Assembly (NCBI GenBank): GCA_032717465.1
Contig: CM064690.1
Location: 25,229,653-25,293,652, forward strand
Direction: 5' to 3'
Source of the DNA: Coenobita brevimanus
Taxonomy: Eukaryota > Arthropoda > Malacostraca > Decapoda > Coenobitidae
Length of the DNA stretch: 64,000 bases
Shown piece after piece: positions 57,501 to 62,690 of this stretch (position 1 is its first letter; each line of letters opens with the position of its first letter). The translations under genes and the position numbers were made by a program. The notes beneath the pieces are model-generated. The model saw only the letters and a program-made list of their open reading frames with translations. It had not been told where the DNA came from and searched no databases.

Positions 57501-58763
57501 GCCATGATGAAAGGCAGAGGTAAATATTGTAAGGAAGTGGTGGCAAGTATATGAGCTCTAGGGAGAAAAGTCCTGTGAAGCCTTGATATAAAATGGGGCT
57601 GATTGCAATAACATCACTGGTAATGTGGACAGTTACTGGGTAAGGATTATTTGTGGGTTGTGTTTACCAGGTAGGGTAGGAAACAGAGAGGTATATGAAA
57701 GGTGTGAAAAAGGATGTCAGTGGATAAAAGAGAGTTGCTGAGTTAACAGAGATAGTATGTATGTAAATGGGGTGAAGAAAAAGATATACTTTATAGGGTT
57801 TAAAAGTGAGAGTTGTGGACAGCCAGGAAGAAGATGGATGTTATTTAGAAAATCAGTGTGTTAGAAAGCGAGATATGGAAGCTGAGGAGGGAAAAATGAA
57901 GGATTAAAATGAGTAGATGAAGTGGGGTTTGGTAGAATTCTCAGTCCCATAGGTATTTGTAAAGTGTGTAGAATTATCCTGCTGGCATCTCTGAAGTGCA
58001 GCTCTAAATGTGTAGAAAGTACAAAATGTATTCATGAGTTTTACTCGAGCTGAAGCCGAGATTTTGTTCGCCGAGTGCTTGTGAATGATTGAATGGCCCA
58101 TTTCATTGGGCTTTCTGTGTTATAGTTATCCAGTTTGTGACTTTTATTTTTATTTTTATTTTTTTTTCTGCCTATCCCATTTCTTCAGTGGAAATTAGGA
58201 TTAGGATGATAATGATGATTATGAGCACATATGAACAAGAAATGACACATCAAGCACCAGAAAACACACGTAACATAAGGCATGTGTCACCAGTAAAATA
58301 TTGCTCTGTCTTCAGTTATTGTGTGTAAATTTTGACCAGTTCTTTATGTATTTGAAATAGTTCTGTGGTTAAGGATGACACAGAAGAGTTATAATCCATT
58401 TCTTTTACAGTTTAGAACCCTTTGAATGTGTAGCGTGTATTACTGTGACTCTTGGGCATGGTAGCAGTATTCACTTTTCTCTCCATCTGACTAATGTCAA
58501 AAGCATTTGTTTAATTGTTTTTCCACTTGCCTTCAGTGCCGAGCATGTTTGAGAATGAGGGCATGGTTGAGGCCATGGAGGCAGAGGAAACAGAGGAGCC
58601 TAGTGTGGCAGTCTCATCAGACACGACGTTGGGGGTGTGTCCAGTTTGTCATGACACTTTCTCGCAGTTTTTCCACCAGGAGACAGAAGAATGGAGGTAC
58701 CACAATGCCACACAGGTCAAAGGCATCAACTACCACCCTGCCTGTCTCCATGACCTTAACAGG
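30725..58763 (+). CDS. Pcf11: Pcf11, pre-mRNA cleavage factor subunit (gene-level entry; seven exons, partial at both ends)
   Basis: Exons: 30725-31074, 36016-36132, 38276-38355, 45121-45316, 48668-50519, 56576-56802, 58537-58763. All introns are GT-AG and all phases agree, giving 1,016 uninterrupted codons. Pcf11 is a nuclear scaffold of cleavage factor II: with Clp1 it acts in 3'-end cleavage and polyadenylation, and it helps release RNA polymerase II. The assignment rests on the two paired zinc fingers, the region between them, the Lys-Arg linker before finger 1 and the conserved block in exon 5. The N-terminal CTD-interacting domain (about 130 residues in this family) is not in the visible exons, and the last exon(s) after the second finger are outside or unrecognised. 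The introns hold almost all of the transposons in this half of the window. Confidence 0.88.
31352..31545 (-). repeat. SINE type A, 3' part
   Basis: Reverse complement of the type A end: (ATTC)n tail, AATCCTACATTGCCCCATGA, GCCCCGGGGCTAGGCAAG, then CACTCATCCCTGAGTGGCAT. Truncated before the tRNA-like block. A second, poorer piece is at 31636-31760. Confidence 0.75.
31636..31760 (-). repeat. SINE type A, 3' fragment
   Basis: Same end as above with more changes (ATCATCTAATCTTGTGTTGC, CCAAGAGCTAAGCAAG). Confidence 0.7.
31842..32411. repeat. Tandem duplication, 285-bp unit, two near-identical copies
   Basis: AAGTTTTATCAGTATCAATC starts at 31842 and again at 32127. I see only about three base differences over the unit. 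The unit includes unique DNA plus the first ~125 bp of the type A SINE (GATGTAGTGCTGCTCTC region), so the SINE insertion came first and the duplication after it. The junction is in CTGCCTACAGGTGA of the SINE. Confidence 0.92.
32285..32790 (+). repeat. SINE type A, full copy (right half of a tandem duplication)
   Basis: From the TACTGGTTGTTCACTTACTC head to GATGGTGGATGGATGGATGG. Box A-like TGGTTTAGTGG at 32568 and box B-like GGTTTATATCC at 32615 are intact. The head is truncated relative to 14906. Confidence 0.75.
32935..34312 (+). mobile_element. RTE-like LINE, 5'-truncated, inside Pcf11 intron
   Basis: It starts in the RT at VCGNHRVICLLSVIGKVYGR (32970-33030) and runs through EELVGEEQRGFRKRRGCVDQ, FCLKVGLKLGCVMSSWLFSLYMDG (33380-33450), LFADDNVLLSEDEGEL (FADD at 33540) and FKYLGSVMSKDGS to a decayed tail with GGTATCTGGCAGTAGATTG. 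Several frame breaks, including a 35-bp tandem duplication at 33282-33351. Confidence 0.88.
33282..33351. repeat. 35-bp tandem duplication inside the RTE copy
   Basis: GTGAAGAGTGTGTACGAGGG begins at 33282 and again at 33317. The unit is not a multiple of three and breaks the reverse transcriptase frame. Confidence 0.9.
34455..34507. repeat. (TG)n microsatellite
   Basis: TGTGTATGTATGTGTG followed by about 15 perfect TG units. Confidence 0.95.
34510..34665. repeat. Long inverted repeat (hairpin), arms about 65 bp
   Basis: The left arm (34510-34577, CTCTTCCAGCGTGTTTGATT) and the right arm (34592-34660, complement ATTCTTCCAGCGTGTTTGGT) pair with few mismatches around a loop of about 14 bases (ATCATGGATTGGAT). 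The transcript of the Pcf11 intron would fold here. Outside, 34670-35150 repeats related sequence (see next entry). Confidence 0.82.
34666..35150. repeat. Degenerate tandem-like repeat related to the hairpin
   Basis: Motifs such as AGGTCRAAGTYCA, TTATCYA...TCCAGTTTAGACC and GTGGAAGRGTTGAAG recur at about 34672, 34727-34760, 35050 and 35085-35120. A T-run of 33 at 35010-35042 interrupts it. Function unknown. Confidence 0.45.
35151..36015. other. Intron, no repeat recognised
   Basis: Unique-looking intron between the hairpin region and the next Pcf11 exon; several short frames without support. Nothing else seen. Confidence 0.5.
36016..36132 (+). CDS. Pcf11: Pcf11 exon
   Basis: Acceptor GGTATTTTCAG/ATTT, donor ATCGAG/GTAATA. 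The codon split with the previous exon (G + AT) gives Asp: DFHEEEEGPFSQVRP, followed by Arg-rich text and ending MAAQKNR plus one base. Acidic then basic, no fold recognised. Just 80 bp downstream of its donor lies an inverted RTE piece (36163), so the intron begins among transposon sequence. Confidence 0.85.
36163..36960 (+). mobile_element. RTE-like LINE copy with a small 5' inversion
   Basis: The body (36212-36960) reads EFGRRCKKWNLKVDVGKSKV, FKYLGSVMSKVGHLEDEVLE, then decayed tail ...ATTAAGGTGTCAGGCAATAG and (GATA)n. Before it, TTACACACTCTCCCAGACTC (36168-36187) is the reverse complement of the same region of the element (GAGTTTGGCAGAAGGTGTAA), separated by about 20 bases. Such a 5' inversion is typical of twin priming in non-LTR elements. 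Confidence 0.82.
36975..37215 (+). mobile_element. RTE-like LINE 3' end, directly after the previous one
   Basis: ERMERERPLRRVYVSEVEGG (from 36983), then ...EGSEMAEDRATWRLFVCGHL and GGCATCTGGCAATAGATAG. Head-to-tail with the preceding copy across (GATA)n. Confidence 0.85.
37505..37930 (-). mobile_element. 3' end of a third RTE-like family
   Basis: A 127-codon minus-strand frame (37903-37520) reads SRVRAMEMGLLRNVCGVQRV, then CRVRKSVDTRNEESVLRWFG, HVERMDDDQMVKGVYLSESE and a basic end with RRRWRDMVDECVRKRG. This is the same kind of tail that follows RT in the main RTE family, but divergent. 5'-truncated. Confidence 0.75.
38276..38355 (+). CDS. Pcf11: Pcf11 exon
   Basis: Acceptor CTCTCCTCTCCTCCAG/AGGG with a strong pyrimidine tract, donor TTCCAG/GTAGGA. 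The split codon (G + AG) gives Glu; the exon reads EGWRPPFEEEEPQVF, then PERSQAAAEKFQ and ends in phase 0. The last helix continues into the next exon (MMLQQAMEQRD). The donor is 52 bp before the Tc1 element at 38408. Confidence 0.85.
38408..39794 (+). mobile_element. Tc1/mariner-type transposon, DD35E, copy 1 (1,387 bp)
   Basis: Inverted ends CAGTGCTCGTCAGAAGTAT at 38408 and its complement ending 39794, TA on both sides, in a (TA)n microsatellite. The transposase frame is 38681-39697 with one stop at 38804. Pair with the opposite copy at 40220-41607, about 430 bp away. The length and ends of the two agree within one base. Confidence 0.92.
38681..39697 (+). pseudogene. Tc1-type transposase, one premature stop
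   Basis: 338 codons, the usual size. A helix-turn-helix N-terminus (SQIIALKEAGHQTKEISELV, residues 12-31), GRPRKTSPRS linker (GRPR motif), second helix-turn-helix around RKIKESNPEVFGEVS, catalytic pieces FWSDEATF, FQQDGAPAHKAK and LNPIENLW. Counting from the second Asp (D-G-A-P-A-H) to the Glu (P-I-E-N) gives 35 residues between them, a DD35E spacing instead of the Tc1 DD34E. The only fault seen is TGA at 38804-38806 where the opposite copy has TGG. The remaining 296 codons are open. Confidence 0.88.
39795..39837. repeat. (TA)n microsatellite beside the Tc1 copy
   Basis: TATATATACTGTATATATAT, then TTTTATTTTC. It continues the TA tract at 38372-38407 that flanks the left end. Confidence 0.9.
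39838..40183 (-). repeat. SINE-like repeat type C (RTE-like tail)
   Basis: On the minus strand: head CGACCATCATCCATTCACTT near 40182, paired GGTTTCCTG/GAAACC motif at 39990-40010, then the type C half and the end GGCCACCCCTTTCGGGATTA then GGCGTCTG (39862-39838), the same end as the RTE tail. It fills the gap between the two opposed Tc1 copies. Confidence 0.65.
40186..40219. repeat. (TA)n microsatellite, target of Tc1 copy 2
   Basis: About 17 TA units directly before CAGTACTCGTCAG. Confidence 0.95.
40220..41607 (-). mobile_element. Tc1/mariner-type transposon, DD35E, copy 2, opposite orientation (1,388 bp)
   Basis: Ends CAGTACTCGTCAGAAGTAT (40220) and the complement of the same ending at 41607; TA at both sides; flanked by (TA)n and (TACA)n repeats. 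Transposase is on the minus strand from ATG at 41334. It has a frameshift near 40824 and TGA at 40489-40491 where copy 1 has Trp codon of the N-L-W motif, and the residue before L-N-P-I-E is Tyr instead of Asp. Together with copy 1 it forms an inverted pair with a 425-bp spacer. Confidence 0.92.
41624..41656. repeat. (TA)n microsatellite
   Basis: TA tract between Tc1 copy 2 and the SINE at 41657. Confidence 0.95.
41657..42059 (+). mobile_element. tRNA-derived SINE, second family, copy 1
   Basis: Starts GGAGCCTTTGTGGTACAGTG (box A TGGTACAGTGG), box B-like GGTTCGTGCCC about 45 bases later (41711-41721), then a ~330-bp body ending GGATAGGCCGGTCCTGCAGT, GGCTGATGAGATGAGATGAG and TATATA. Copy 2 at 42072 repeats every landmark. 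No LINE tail recognised. Confidence 0.82.
42072..42468 (+). mobile_element. tRNA-derived SINE, second family, copy 2
   Basis: GGAGCCTCTGTGGTACAGTG at 42073 starts it; box B is weaker (GGGTTAGCCTCC). It ends GGATAGGCCGGTCCTGCAGT, CGGCTGATAATGATG and then (TA)n at 42471-42513. Copies 1 and 2 are in direct orientation, 415 bp apart, both ending at TA-rich DNA. Confidence 0.82.
42469..42513. repeat. (TA)n and (CA)n
   Basis: About 20 TA units then ACACACACAC. Confidence 0.95.
42514..43888. other. Intron: pyrimidine-rich DNA and an unassigned repeat-like block
   Basis: 42541-42850 is CTCT/CCCT-rich, with long pyrimidine runs. 42852-43530 contains direct partial repeats: AACCATTTGGTAGGGAGGTA and GACCATTTGGTGAGGAGACA, each followed by TGRCCATTTTTG. 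It ends in GGGGTTAAAGTTAA. I could not assign a class. No coding frame. Confidence 0.4.
43889..44766 (+). repeat. SINE type A with 13-bp target-site duplication and a nested SINE
   Basis: The sequence AAGAGTAACTGTA stands at 43888-43900 and again at 44754-44766, so this is a true insertion of 854 bp. It holds the shared 5' module, the tRNA-like module A (TGGTTTAGTGG 44208, GGTGTATGTCC 44255) and, at 44354-44692, a nested copy of the tRNA-derived SINE also found at 22612 (minus strand). The type A sequence resumes as CCCTGGGCTCCTATGCTCC. This copy fixes the SINE's borders as TGTGGTAGG... to ...GGATGGATGG. Confidence 0.88.
45121..45316 (+). CDS. Pcf11: Pcf11 exon
   Basis: Acceptor TTTTTCCTACAG/ATGATG, donor TTTAAAG/GTGAGA. 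Starts in phase 0 and ends with one base of the next codon. Reads MMLQQAMEQRDCGDISEQQY, QTMAKKIRMLTEQEQIREVR, ERDRQQRQ and a Gln-rich stretch before HPRPLQPPFK. I infer a helical, possibly coiled, segment that ends in a disordered Gln/Pro linker. The two Met codons are internal. Confidence 0.87.
45566..46384 (+). repeat. SINE type A split by an RTE tail
   Basis: 5' module at 45566-45786 (head lost) up to TGGGTGGTAACC; then RTE-like LINE tail 45787-46153 on the minus strand; then CATATAACCAAATTTTGGCG at 46152, which continues the SINE from the next base, to GATGGATGGATG at 46384. Box A-like TTGGTTTAGTGG (46178) and GGTTTATATCC (46226) are intact. Confidence 0.85.
45787..46153 (-). mobile_element. 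RTE-like LINE 3' end, nested in a SINE
   Basis: On the minus strand an 87-codon frame (46075-45812) reads FGHVERMEGERLTKRVYVSE, WRDGVERYMREGCVSWEQGS and MAGDRTTWRRFVCGHPKRD, ending in GGCGTCTGGCAATAGATAGATAG. It is almost identical to 30341-30593. Confidence 0.9.
46728..47160. repeat. Dispersed repeat, copy 2, possibly piggyBac-like
   Basis: Same family as 28400-29010. Starts at TTAACCCCTTAACCGTGGGG with the palindrome GCGTCACTTTCGTGACGC. A TTAA at the edge fits piggyBac target preference, but no transposase or opposite end was found. Confidence 0.5.
47198..47345 (-). repeat. Possible tRNA-like SINE head
   Basis: On the minus strand, GTGGCTGGGCAGTCAGTG is box A-like and GGTTTGAATCC (47267-47277 region) is a fair box B about 60 bases downstream. 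No poly-A or tail was found, so this could be chance. Confidence 0.3.
47346..48139. other. Intron, no element recognised
   Basis: AT-rich with a GATGGTGATGAT-type short repeat at 47806-47830. Nothing else. Confidence 0.45.
48140..48272 (+). mobile_element. RTE-like LINE 3' tip
   Basis: GAGAGAGGTGTGTGAGCTGG, GGCGACTTGGAGGC-like text, then GGATTGAGGTTTCTAGCAGT and AGATAAATAGATAG. The shortest copy recognised. Confidence 0.75.
48668..50519 (+). CDS. Pcf11: Pcf11 large exon (RGG segment, conserved block, Pro/His/Gln repeats)
   Basis: Acceptor TCTTTTTGCAG/TGAAT, donor CTCAGGAA/GTGAGT; if unspliced the frame stops at once (AAG-TGA). 618 residues. Residues 1-45 Gly/Ser-rich; 47-104 an RGG/RG segment (GRGGWNRGRGGRG), a likely RNA-binding or condensate-prone tail; about 150-350 a beta-rich block with repeated G-x-P, D-G-K-P and F-G-G turns (for example YQCFFGGKPIPVHLAGQTRT, LDAKPQRFNIDGKPFVIKFV); then 380-560 Pro-rich with PPHSQ/PPHTQ repeats; then LDLTSLLESLTRTGLI and a Lys/Glu run before IPFELMFSSENLR. 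The Leu-rich T-S-L-L-E-S-L-T-R-T-G-L-I segment precedes the first zinc finger in this family. No break in the frame over 1,850 bases. Confidence 0.92.
49999..50230 (+). repeat. Pcf11: Coding pentapeptide-like repeat (P-P-H-S/T-Q)
   Basis: At least 14 units of the type CCCCACAGTCAGCCTCCACC encode PPHSQ, PPHTQ, MPHTQ, LPHTQ and PPHNQ in order. The region is inside the reading frame and the unit is 15-21 bases, so copy number can change without a frameshift. Confidence 0.85.
50600..51055 (-). repeat. SINE-like repeat type B
   Basis: On the minus strand, ATCCACTCAATATATAGTTG near 51040, the paired GGTAACCATATAACC/GGTTTCCTGGG motifs near 50860-50890, and the type B half 50600-50850 (TGCCATGCAGTGAATCGATG, GTTCCTGGTTGGATGCCGC) match 4365-4835. 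It starts 80 bp after the exon's donor. Confidence 0.65.
51988..53022 (+). pseudogene. RTE-like reverse transcriptase, first half, 344 open codons
   Basis: The frame covers the Arg/Lys-rich linker (RRRGVQGTAWWNEEMRQAVA), the palm entry ISRIKVVEAMKKVKLRKAPG, and stops after FVDLEKAYD because one base is lost near 53015; the continuation GVWKVLRIHGVDGKLLNAVK is in the next frame (53009-53350). The upstream endonuclease is in other frames (51250-51537 and 51528-51968). Confidence 0.85.
53585..53731. repeat. 73-bp tandem duplication inside the RTE copy
   Basis: GGTTCTTTGAAAGTAGTGAT recurs 73 bases later as GGTTCCTTGAAAGCAGTGAT, each followed by AAGTGAACATGGAAGTG-like text. The duplication changes frame. 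Confidence 0.88.
54176..54691. other. Intron, possible MITE end
   Basis: AT-rich, then GC-richer from 54450. TCTGGAAAGTGGGCGTCTGG and AAAGTACAGGGATTAATA at 54638-54678 resemble the end at 16610-16650 (TAGTGGACGTCTGG...GAGGGATTG), so a relative of that small element may end here. Confidence 0.4.
54692..55198 (+). repeat. SINE type A, full copy
   Basis: GTTAGGTGGGGGCGCTCACC to GATGGATGGATGG. Box A-like TGGTTTAATGG and GGCTTATATCC are degraded. Confidence 0.75.
55240..56345 (+). mobile_element. Mariner remnant (same family as 2359) split by an insert
   Basis: 55253-55340 (GTTGAAATCCATCCTGAGAG, GGTTTCAGACGATAG) matches 2956-3018, the 3' part of the earlier mariner remnant, and 56208-56330 (GTGTACCTCAGTGACTAAAT, GGCTAGTGTTAAAGCTCAAAG) matches its right inverted repeat at 3050-3120. 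The ~865 bases between are not mariner: 55342-55775 is AT-rich with GCGAATAGC near both edges (55352 and 55747), and 56100-56160 is a C/T/A-run block. Confidence 0.65.
55342..55780. mobile_element. Possible short insertion element inside the mariner remnant
   Basis: Edges ATTCTGCGAATAGCCCAAAC (55347) and AACCCGCGAATAGCGGGGGT (55741). The edges share GCGAATAGC in direct orientation only, which is not the classical inverted pattern. Class unknown. Confidence 0.3.
56576..56802 (+). CDS. Pcf11: Pcf11 exon, first zinc finger
   Basis: Acceptor TTACCTTATGAACAG/ACGG, donor GAGCGAG/GTGAGT. Two bases (AA) from the previous exon plus A give Lys; it reads KRRAWKIECLYRGMQCSSCG, then GRYPPEQTLQYSHHLDWHFR and QNKKQQESTKKANSRKFFFS, TDDWLQYEEIEDVEER. 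The C-x2-C and H-H-L-D-W-H make a C2H2-like finger; the D-W-H-F-R-Q-N is the hallmark of the Pcf11 finger. A second AG at 56556-56557 is in the same phase and would add six residues; the closer one is preferred on spacing. Confidence 0.92.
56803..58536. other. Intron between zinc fingers
   Basis: AT-rich; 57240-57900 is enriched in GTGGAG/GAAAGA text reminiscent of a very old RTE-like LINE remnant (plus strand: 'MNGERWNVSNLVNVDESVLL', 57285-57345 resembles the FADD neighbourhood) but too decayed to call. No exon recognised. Confidence 0.4.
58537..58763 (+). CDS. Pcf11: Pcf11 exon, second zinc finger
   Basis: Acceptor CCACTTGCCTTCAG/TGCC, donor AACAGG/GTATGT. The split codon G + TG gives Val. 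Reads VPSMFENEGMVEAMEAEETE, EPSVAVSSDTTLGVCPVCHD, TFSQFFHQETEEWRYHNATQ, VKGINYHPACLHDLNR, ending in phase 0. The C-P-V-C...H-P-A-C pattern is the second, C2HC-like finger; the acidic stretch before it is where Clp1 binding is located in the family. Termination of the protein lies in a later exon. Confidence 0.9.
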
Positions 58764-58977
58764 GTATGTTTAATAAAGTTTCATAGATTTATATACATGT
58801 TTGACACATTGACATTGCTGTATTTAGTAATTCTTTAATATTTGAACCATAAGATAATGGCCCACCAGTTCAGTATAAACAGCCATGTATATTCTGGAAT
58901 GCAGTTGCATTGGGATCTGCTTCTTTTGATTCGGATCCTGAAGTTAATAAATAATTAAAGTACAGTAACAAAAGAGT

Positions 58978-60440
58978 TGAGCACCAGATCTATCCAACTC
59001 TGTCTGTTGTCAGACACCTTAATCCCGTTGGGCCACAAACAAATTGCCTTCTTGTCGCCTTGTCCAGTGCCATTTCGCGGCCCTGCTCCAGCTCACACAC
59101 ACACCCTCTCATGTACCTCTCCCCTCCATCCCTCCATCTCATCCTTGGCCTCCTCCTCCCTCTCCCCCCCTCCACCTCACTAACATACACTCTCCTCGTC
59201 AGTCTAATGCTCTCTATCCTCTCCATACGGCCAAACCACCTCAGTGTATTTCTTCTAACACTTTCTGTCACATCCACATCCACACCACAATGCTGCTCCC
59301 ATTCCTCATTTGTTAGTCTATCTTTCCATGTGATTTCACATGCTCCTTTCATATAACTCATTTCCACTGCTCACACTCTTGACTTGTGCCCCTCCAACAA
59401 GATCTAAGCTTCACATCCATACATTAGAGTTGGTATCACAATACTGTCATGCAGTGACTTTTTTACTTCCATGCTTACTTCCCTGTTTCTTATCACTACT
59501 TTCAAAGAACCAGCAACCTTTCTTCCTTGTTGAACCCTGTCAAGCACTTCACCCTCTAAACTTCCATCCTTACACATCACACTACCCTAGTACTTAAATG
59601 CACTCTCATTTTCCATTTCCTCCTTGCTGATGAGTCTCTTGATTGTGTGGAGGAGTTTTGTTATTTGGGAGACATGTTATGCGCAGGAGGTGGGGCTGGA
59701 GCTAGCTCTGTGACCACAGTGAGGAGTGATTGGAAGATGGTCAAGGAGCTGTTGCCTCTCCTGACATTGAGAGGGCCCTCTCTACATGCTAAGGGATCTT
59801 TGTATGCAGCATGTGTTATGAGTGTAATGCTGTATGGTAGTGAGACCTGGGCAGTAAAGGAAGAAGATATTCGTCAGCTCAAACCTGCAGAAATGACAAT
59901 GATTAGGTGGATGTGCAGCATGTCTCTGAGTACAAGGCCTGGGGGGGCTAGGTTTACAATGGAAGAGTTGAGAGGTAGGATGGGACTGGAGTGTATTGGT
60001 GTTGTGATGAGGAGAGGTAGATTGAGGTGGTTTGGACATGTGGAGAGGATAGGGGATGATAATTGGGTGCAGAAAGCGAGCAGCATTAATATTAGGGGTG
60101 GGGTTGTGGGGGATAGACCAGAAAAGGCCTGGGACAAGATCATTAAATGTGACCTCAGGTTTGGGGGACTGAGCAGGGAGGCTGCCAGAGATCGAGCAGC
60201 ATGGAGAGCTGCCATTAGGTGACCAAGGATGATGCGTGCAAGCATGTTGGAGTCTTCAAAAACAAACGAATGAACAAAAAATGCAGCCTCATTGTACATT
60301 CAGTGGCTTCATTTCTTTCAAAGACCATAACTTTACTCATCCCTACATTCACCTTTTGATTCTGTTTGTTAAACACTCTCCCAAACTCACCCACCAAGCC
60401 TTGCAGCTCCCCTTTCTCTTCACTTAACAGCAAATTGTTC
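58978..60440 (-). mobile_element. RTE-like LINE 3' half, split by another LINE fragment
   Basis: Minus strand: 60440-60290 gives LLSEEKGELQGLVGEFGRVF (60433-60374), 59625-58978 continues with VEMSYMKGACEITWKDRLTN and FGRMERIESIRLTRRVYVSE to the tail GGTGTCTGACAAC. The insert 59626-60284 is a plus-strand LINE family 2-RTE 3' end. Stops and frame breaks throughout. Confidence 0.85.
59626..60284 (+). mobile_element. RTE-like family 2, 3' end with a 191-codon open frame, nested
   Basis: The frame 59647-60222 reads EEFCYLGDMLCAGGGAGASS, LPLLTLRGPSLHAKGSLYAA, MLYGSETWAVKEEDIRQLKP, MTMIRWMCSMSLSTRPGGAR and RGRLRWFGHVERIGDDNWVQ, closing with AWDKIIKCDLRFGG. This is the post-RT tail of an RTE-like element (C-terminal, no catalytic motifs). 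It is better preserved than the copy at 3238. It is inserted in the minus-strand RTE copy, whose sequence resumes at 60285. Confidence 0.85.

Positions 60441-60443
<3 letters not shown>

Positions 60444-60474
<31 letters not shown>
60444..60474. repeat. T-run (31 bases)
   Basis: Pure T apart from one edge base; followed by GGATACTACCC. Confidence 0.95.
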
Positions 60475-60475
<1 letters not shown>

Positions 60476-60949
60476 GATACTACCCACTGTGTATTTTTTT
60501 AGTGGGAAATAGATTTATGATGATGATGATGATGGTAAGGATAATAATGATTGTGATACAGCTGTACTTAAAAATCACAACTTATGGGTATGTTGCTAAG
60601 AATCTTAAAAAGGAAAGGAAATGCAAGGATTGCTAGTTTGTAATACTAAAATATTGAAAATATGTTGTGATATTGCAGTTAACAAATAATTTGTTAAGGA
60701 ATTCTGCACTGGTGGTAAATTTATTACTCAAAAACTGTGTAGACATATGATGGCTGAACTGTGTCTTCTTTTTCATGGATCCGTTGTTGAGCAGAAGGTA
60801 AGAACATTTTGTAGTTTGTACTTTTTTTTTTCTCTCCATATAACTAAGAATTTTGTTGGTACATTAAGATGTTTAAAATGTAGAGATCATGTGTTGGTTT
60901 GTGTTATTGTTTTAGCAACTAATTAATTTTAAAAACAGCTGTTTAGGAA
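60475..60949. other. No gene seen
   Basis: AT-rich with (GATGAT)n at 60517-60535. I searched here for a final Pcf11 exon and found none. Confidence 0.45.
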
Positions 60950-61110
60950 ACCATTTATTACACTGGATGGTAACCATATAACTAACATTTAAACACTTGG
61001 TGGTCCAGTGGATTAATGTGCTCCAACTGGATGTGGCCTATTAGGGTTTAAGTCATAGGGTTGGTTTGGGTCATTTCTCACGTATTTCTGGTCAAGAAGA
61101 TTTTTGTAAT
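60950..61110 (+). repeat. Decayed SINE type A piece
   Basis: AGGAAACCATTTATTACACT, GGTAACCATATAACTAAC, then box A-like TGGTGGTCCAGTGG and GGGTTTAAGTCATAGGG. It is the most diverged copy and lies before T-run 61142-61162 and A-run 61181-61200. Confidence 0.6.
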
Positions 61111-61141
61111 GAATGGAGGACACCTGTAATCTGGTGTATGG

Positions 61142-61200
61142 ATTTTTTTTTTTTTTTTTTTCCCCTTTGTTGATTTATTAAAAAAAAAAAAAAAAAAAAA
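61142..61200. repeat. T-run then A-run (inverted homopolymers)
   Basis: A T-run (61142-61162) and an A-run (61180-61200) separated by about 17 bases could fold into a hairpin. Confidence 0.9.
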
Positions 61201-61381
61201 GCCACTCATCTTAAATCACTTTGCATAAGTATGAGTATTCTATCCCTGAAGCTCTATGCCCCAAACTGGTCTGTTAAGGATTGGATGAATGGTTAAAATT
61301 TTTTATAGTGAAATAAAATCAGCTGGCCCACAAAAATTTCCATTTTAGGTTTTCTTTCAATAACTTGTTAAAATAATAATA

Positions 61382-62215
61382 CAGTAGAACCTCTTTAATC
61401 CGGACCCCTTTAATCCGGACTTCTGTTAATCCGGACAAAATTTAAAAATAATAAGCTCCAAAAATATGTTGAAAGTAATTCTAAAGTCATTTTCAGTATC
61501 GACGCGGAAAGCGATCGTCATTCGTTTAGTCTCGGATCACGCTAGGTCGCAACATGGGCGCCTGTTTAAACACACGCTAGCATTCGTTCCATCAACTAGT
61601 TCACCAACCATTTATATTTTTACGCCATATTTCAAAAGTTAATCCTCCTTACCATGCCCCTTAATCCAAGTGTAGCTTCTGCAATGAATAAAGGTGTTAA
61701 AAGGAGGAGTTTGCTTACACAAAAATGGGTCAGAATATTCTGCAGTGTTTAGTGATTACTGTAGGTTATTTTTTGTACTTAAATGTGCTTTACTTGTACA
61801 TCAAACATTAGCTTCTTGCCAATATGGGTGTTATCAATATGCCAAAGATGATAATGTATTTTTTGCCTACATAAGTTTTATTTTTATTCCAAATATTACA
61901 GTTAATTAATTAATTTTTTTTTTGCCTACACTTACCACAATTTAAAATGTAGGCTAGTTTCTTGTCATGGTCTTACCTGTAAATTATGCAATACAAAACT
62001 ATCGTACATGATTAGTTTTCTTATTTTAGTACTGGTATCCTTTCATCTTATGCAGTTACGTAGGGTTGACATATGCCACATATGTTAATAATTAACAAAC
62101 ATACCATATGTAGATAGAGTTTGGTATGAACTGGAGATTACCCTGATGGTCCGGACAATCTGCTAATTCGGACAACCCTTCCTCCCATATAGTCCGAATG
62201 AGAGAGGTTCTACTG
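61382..62215. mobile_element. Short pogo/Tigger-type DNA transposon (834 bp), no transposase
   Basis: CAGTAGAACCTCTTTAATCC (61382) and the complement of GAATGAGAGAGGTTCTACTG (to 62215) pair almost perfectly; TA on both sides. CCGGAC units follow near both ends (CGGACCCC, CGGACTTC, CGGACAA; GGTCCGGACAA, TTCGGACAACC). The interior (61640-62100) is AT-rich with no enzyme frame; a 71-codon plus-strand frame at 61694 has no recognisable domain. Non-autonomous. Confidence 0.9.
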
Positions 62216-62351
62216 TAATATGGAAAAAGTGTATCAAAATCATTTGCTATTTCTCTCAAGTTTGCCATGATTGTACTGTATTAACATAAATTTGTCATAA
62301 CTCAGCCTTGGTCATAGAAGAACAGGAATTCATTTTTGTATTCCCTACTTG

Positions 62352-62690
62352 TTGGCAAATCATCCATCCATCCATCCATCCAATGCTACGTTGCCCCATG
62401 AGGAGCGTAGAAGCCTGGGGCTAGGCTAGTTGGTCATGACATTTAAGATGAGAGTGACCAGCCTCACTCATCCCTGATTGGCATAACATGAGCAGTAAAC
62501 TCCAACCACTCCTTGGATATAAACCTTCACCGGCTCAATCCAACTGGAGTACCGTAATTACCCACTAAACCACCAGGTGCCATAATTTGGTTATATGGTT
62601 ACCACCCAGCATAGGAAATGGTTTCTTGGTGTACAGGAAACCATTTGGATTGTCACTCAGTGTAGTCACTCATAGGCAGAAGTTAGGCAA
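62352..62690 (-). repeat. SINE type A (minus strand)
   Basis: CCATCCATCCATCCATCCAA at 62353 is the tail in reverse; GGATATAAACC (box B complement) at 62514; CCACTAAACCACCA (box A complement) at 62560; paired GGTTTCTTGG/CCAGCATAGG... motif near 62620. The head is lost. Confidence 0.75.

Noticed and set aside
59647..60222. 191-codon open frame as a host gene
   Set aside because: It has GRLRWFGHVER-type tail text of RTE-like elements and a second decayed copy at 3238. It is a LINE 3' end.
60777..60800. GAGCAG/AAG/GTAAGA as a tiny Pcf11 terminal exon
   Set aside because: Three bases of exon and no continuing frame.
61694..61909. 71-codon frame inside the pogo-type element
   Set aside because: No domain or homologous copy visible; AT-rich, likely chance.
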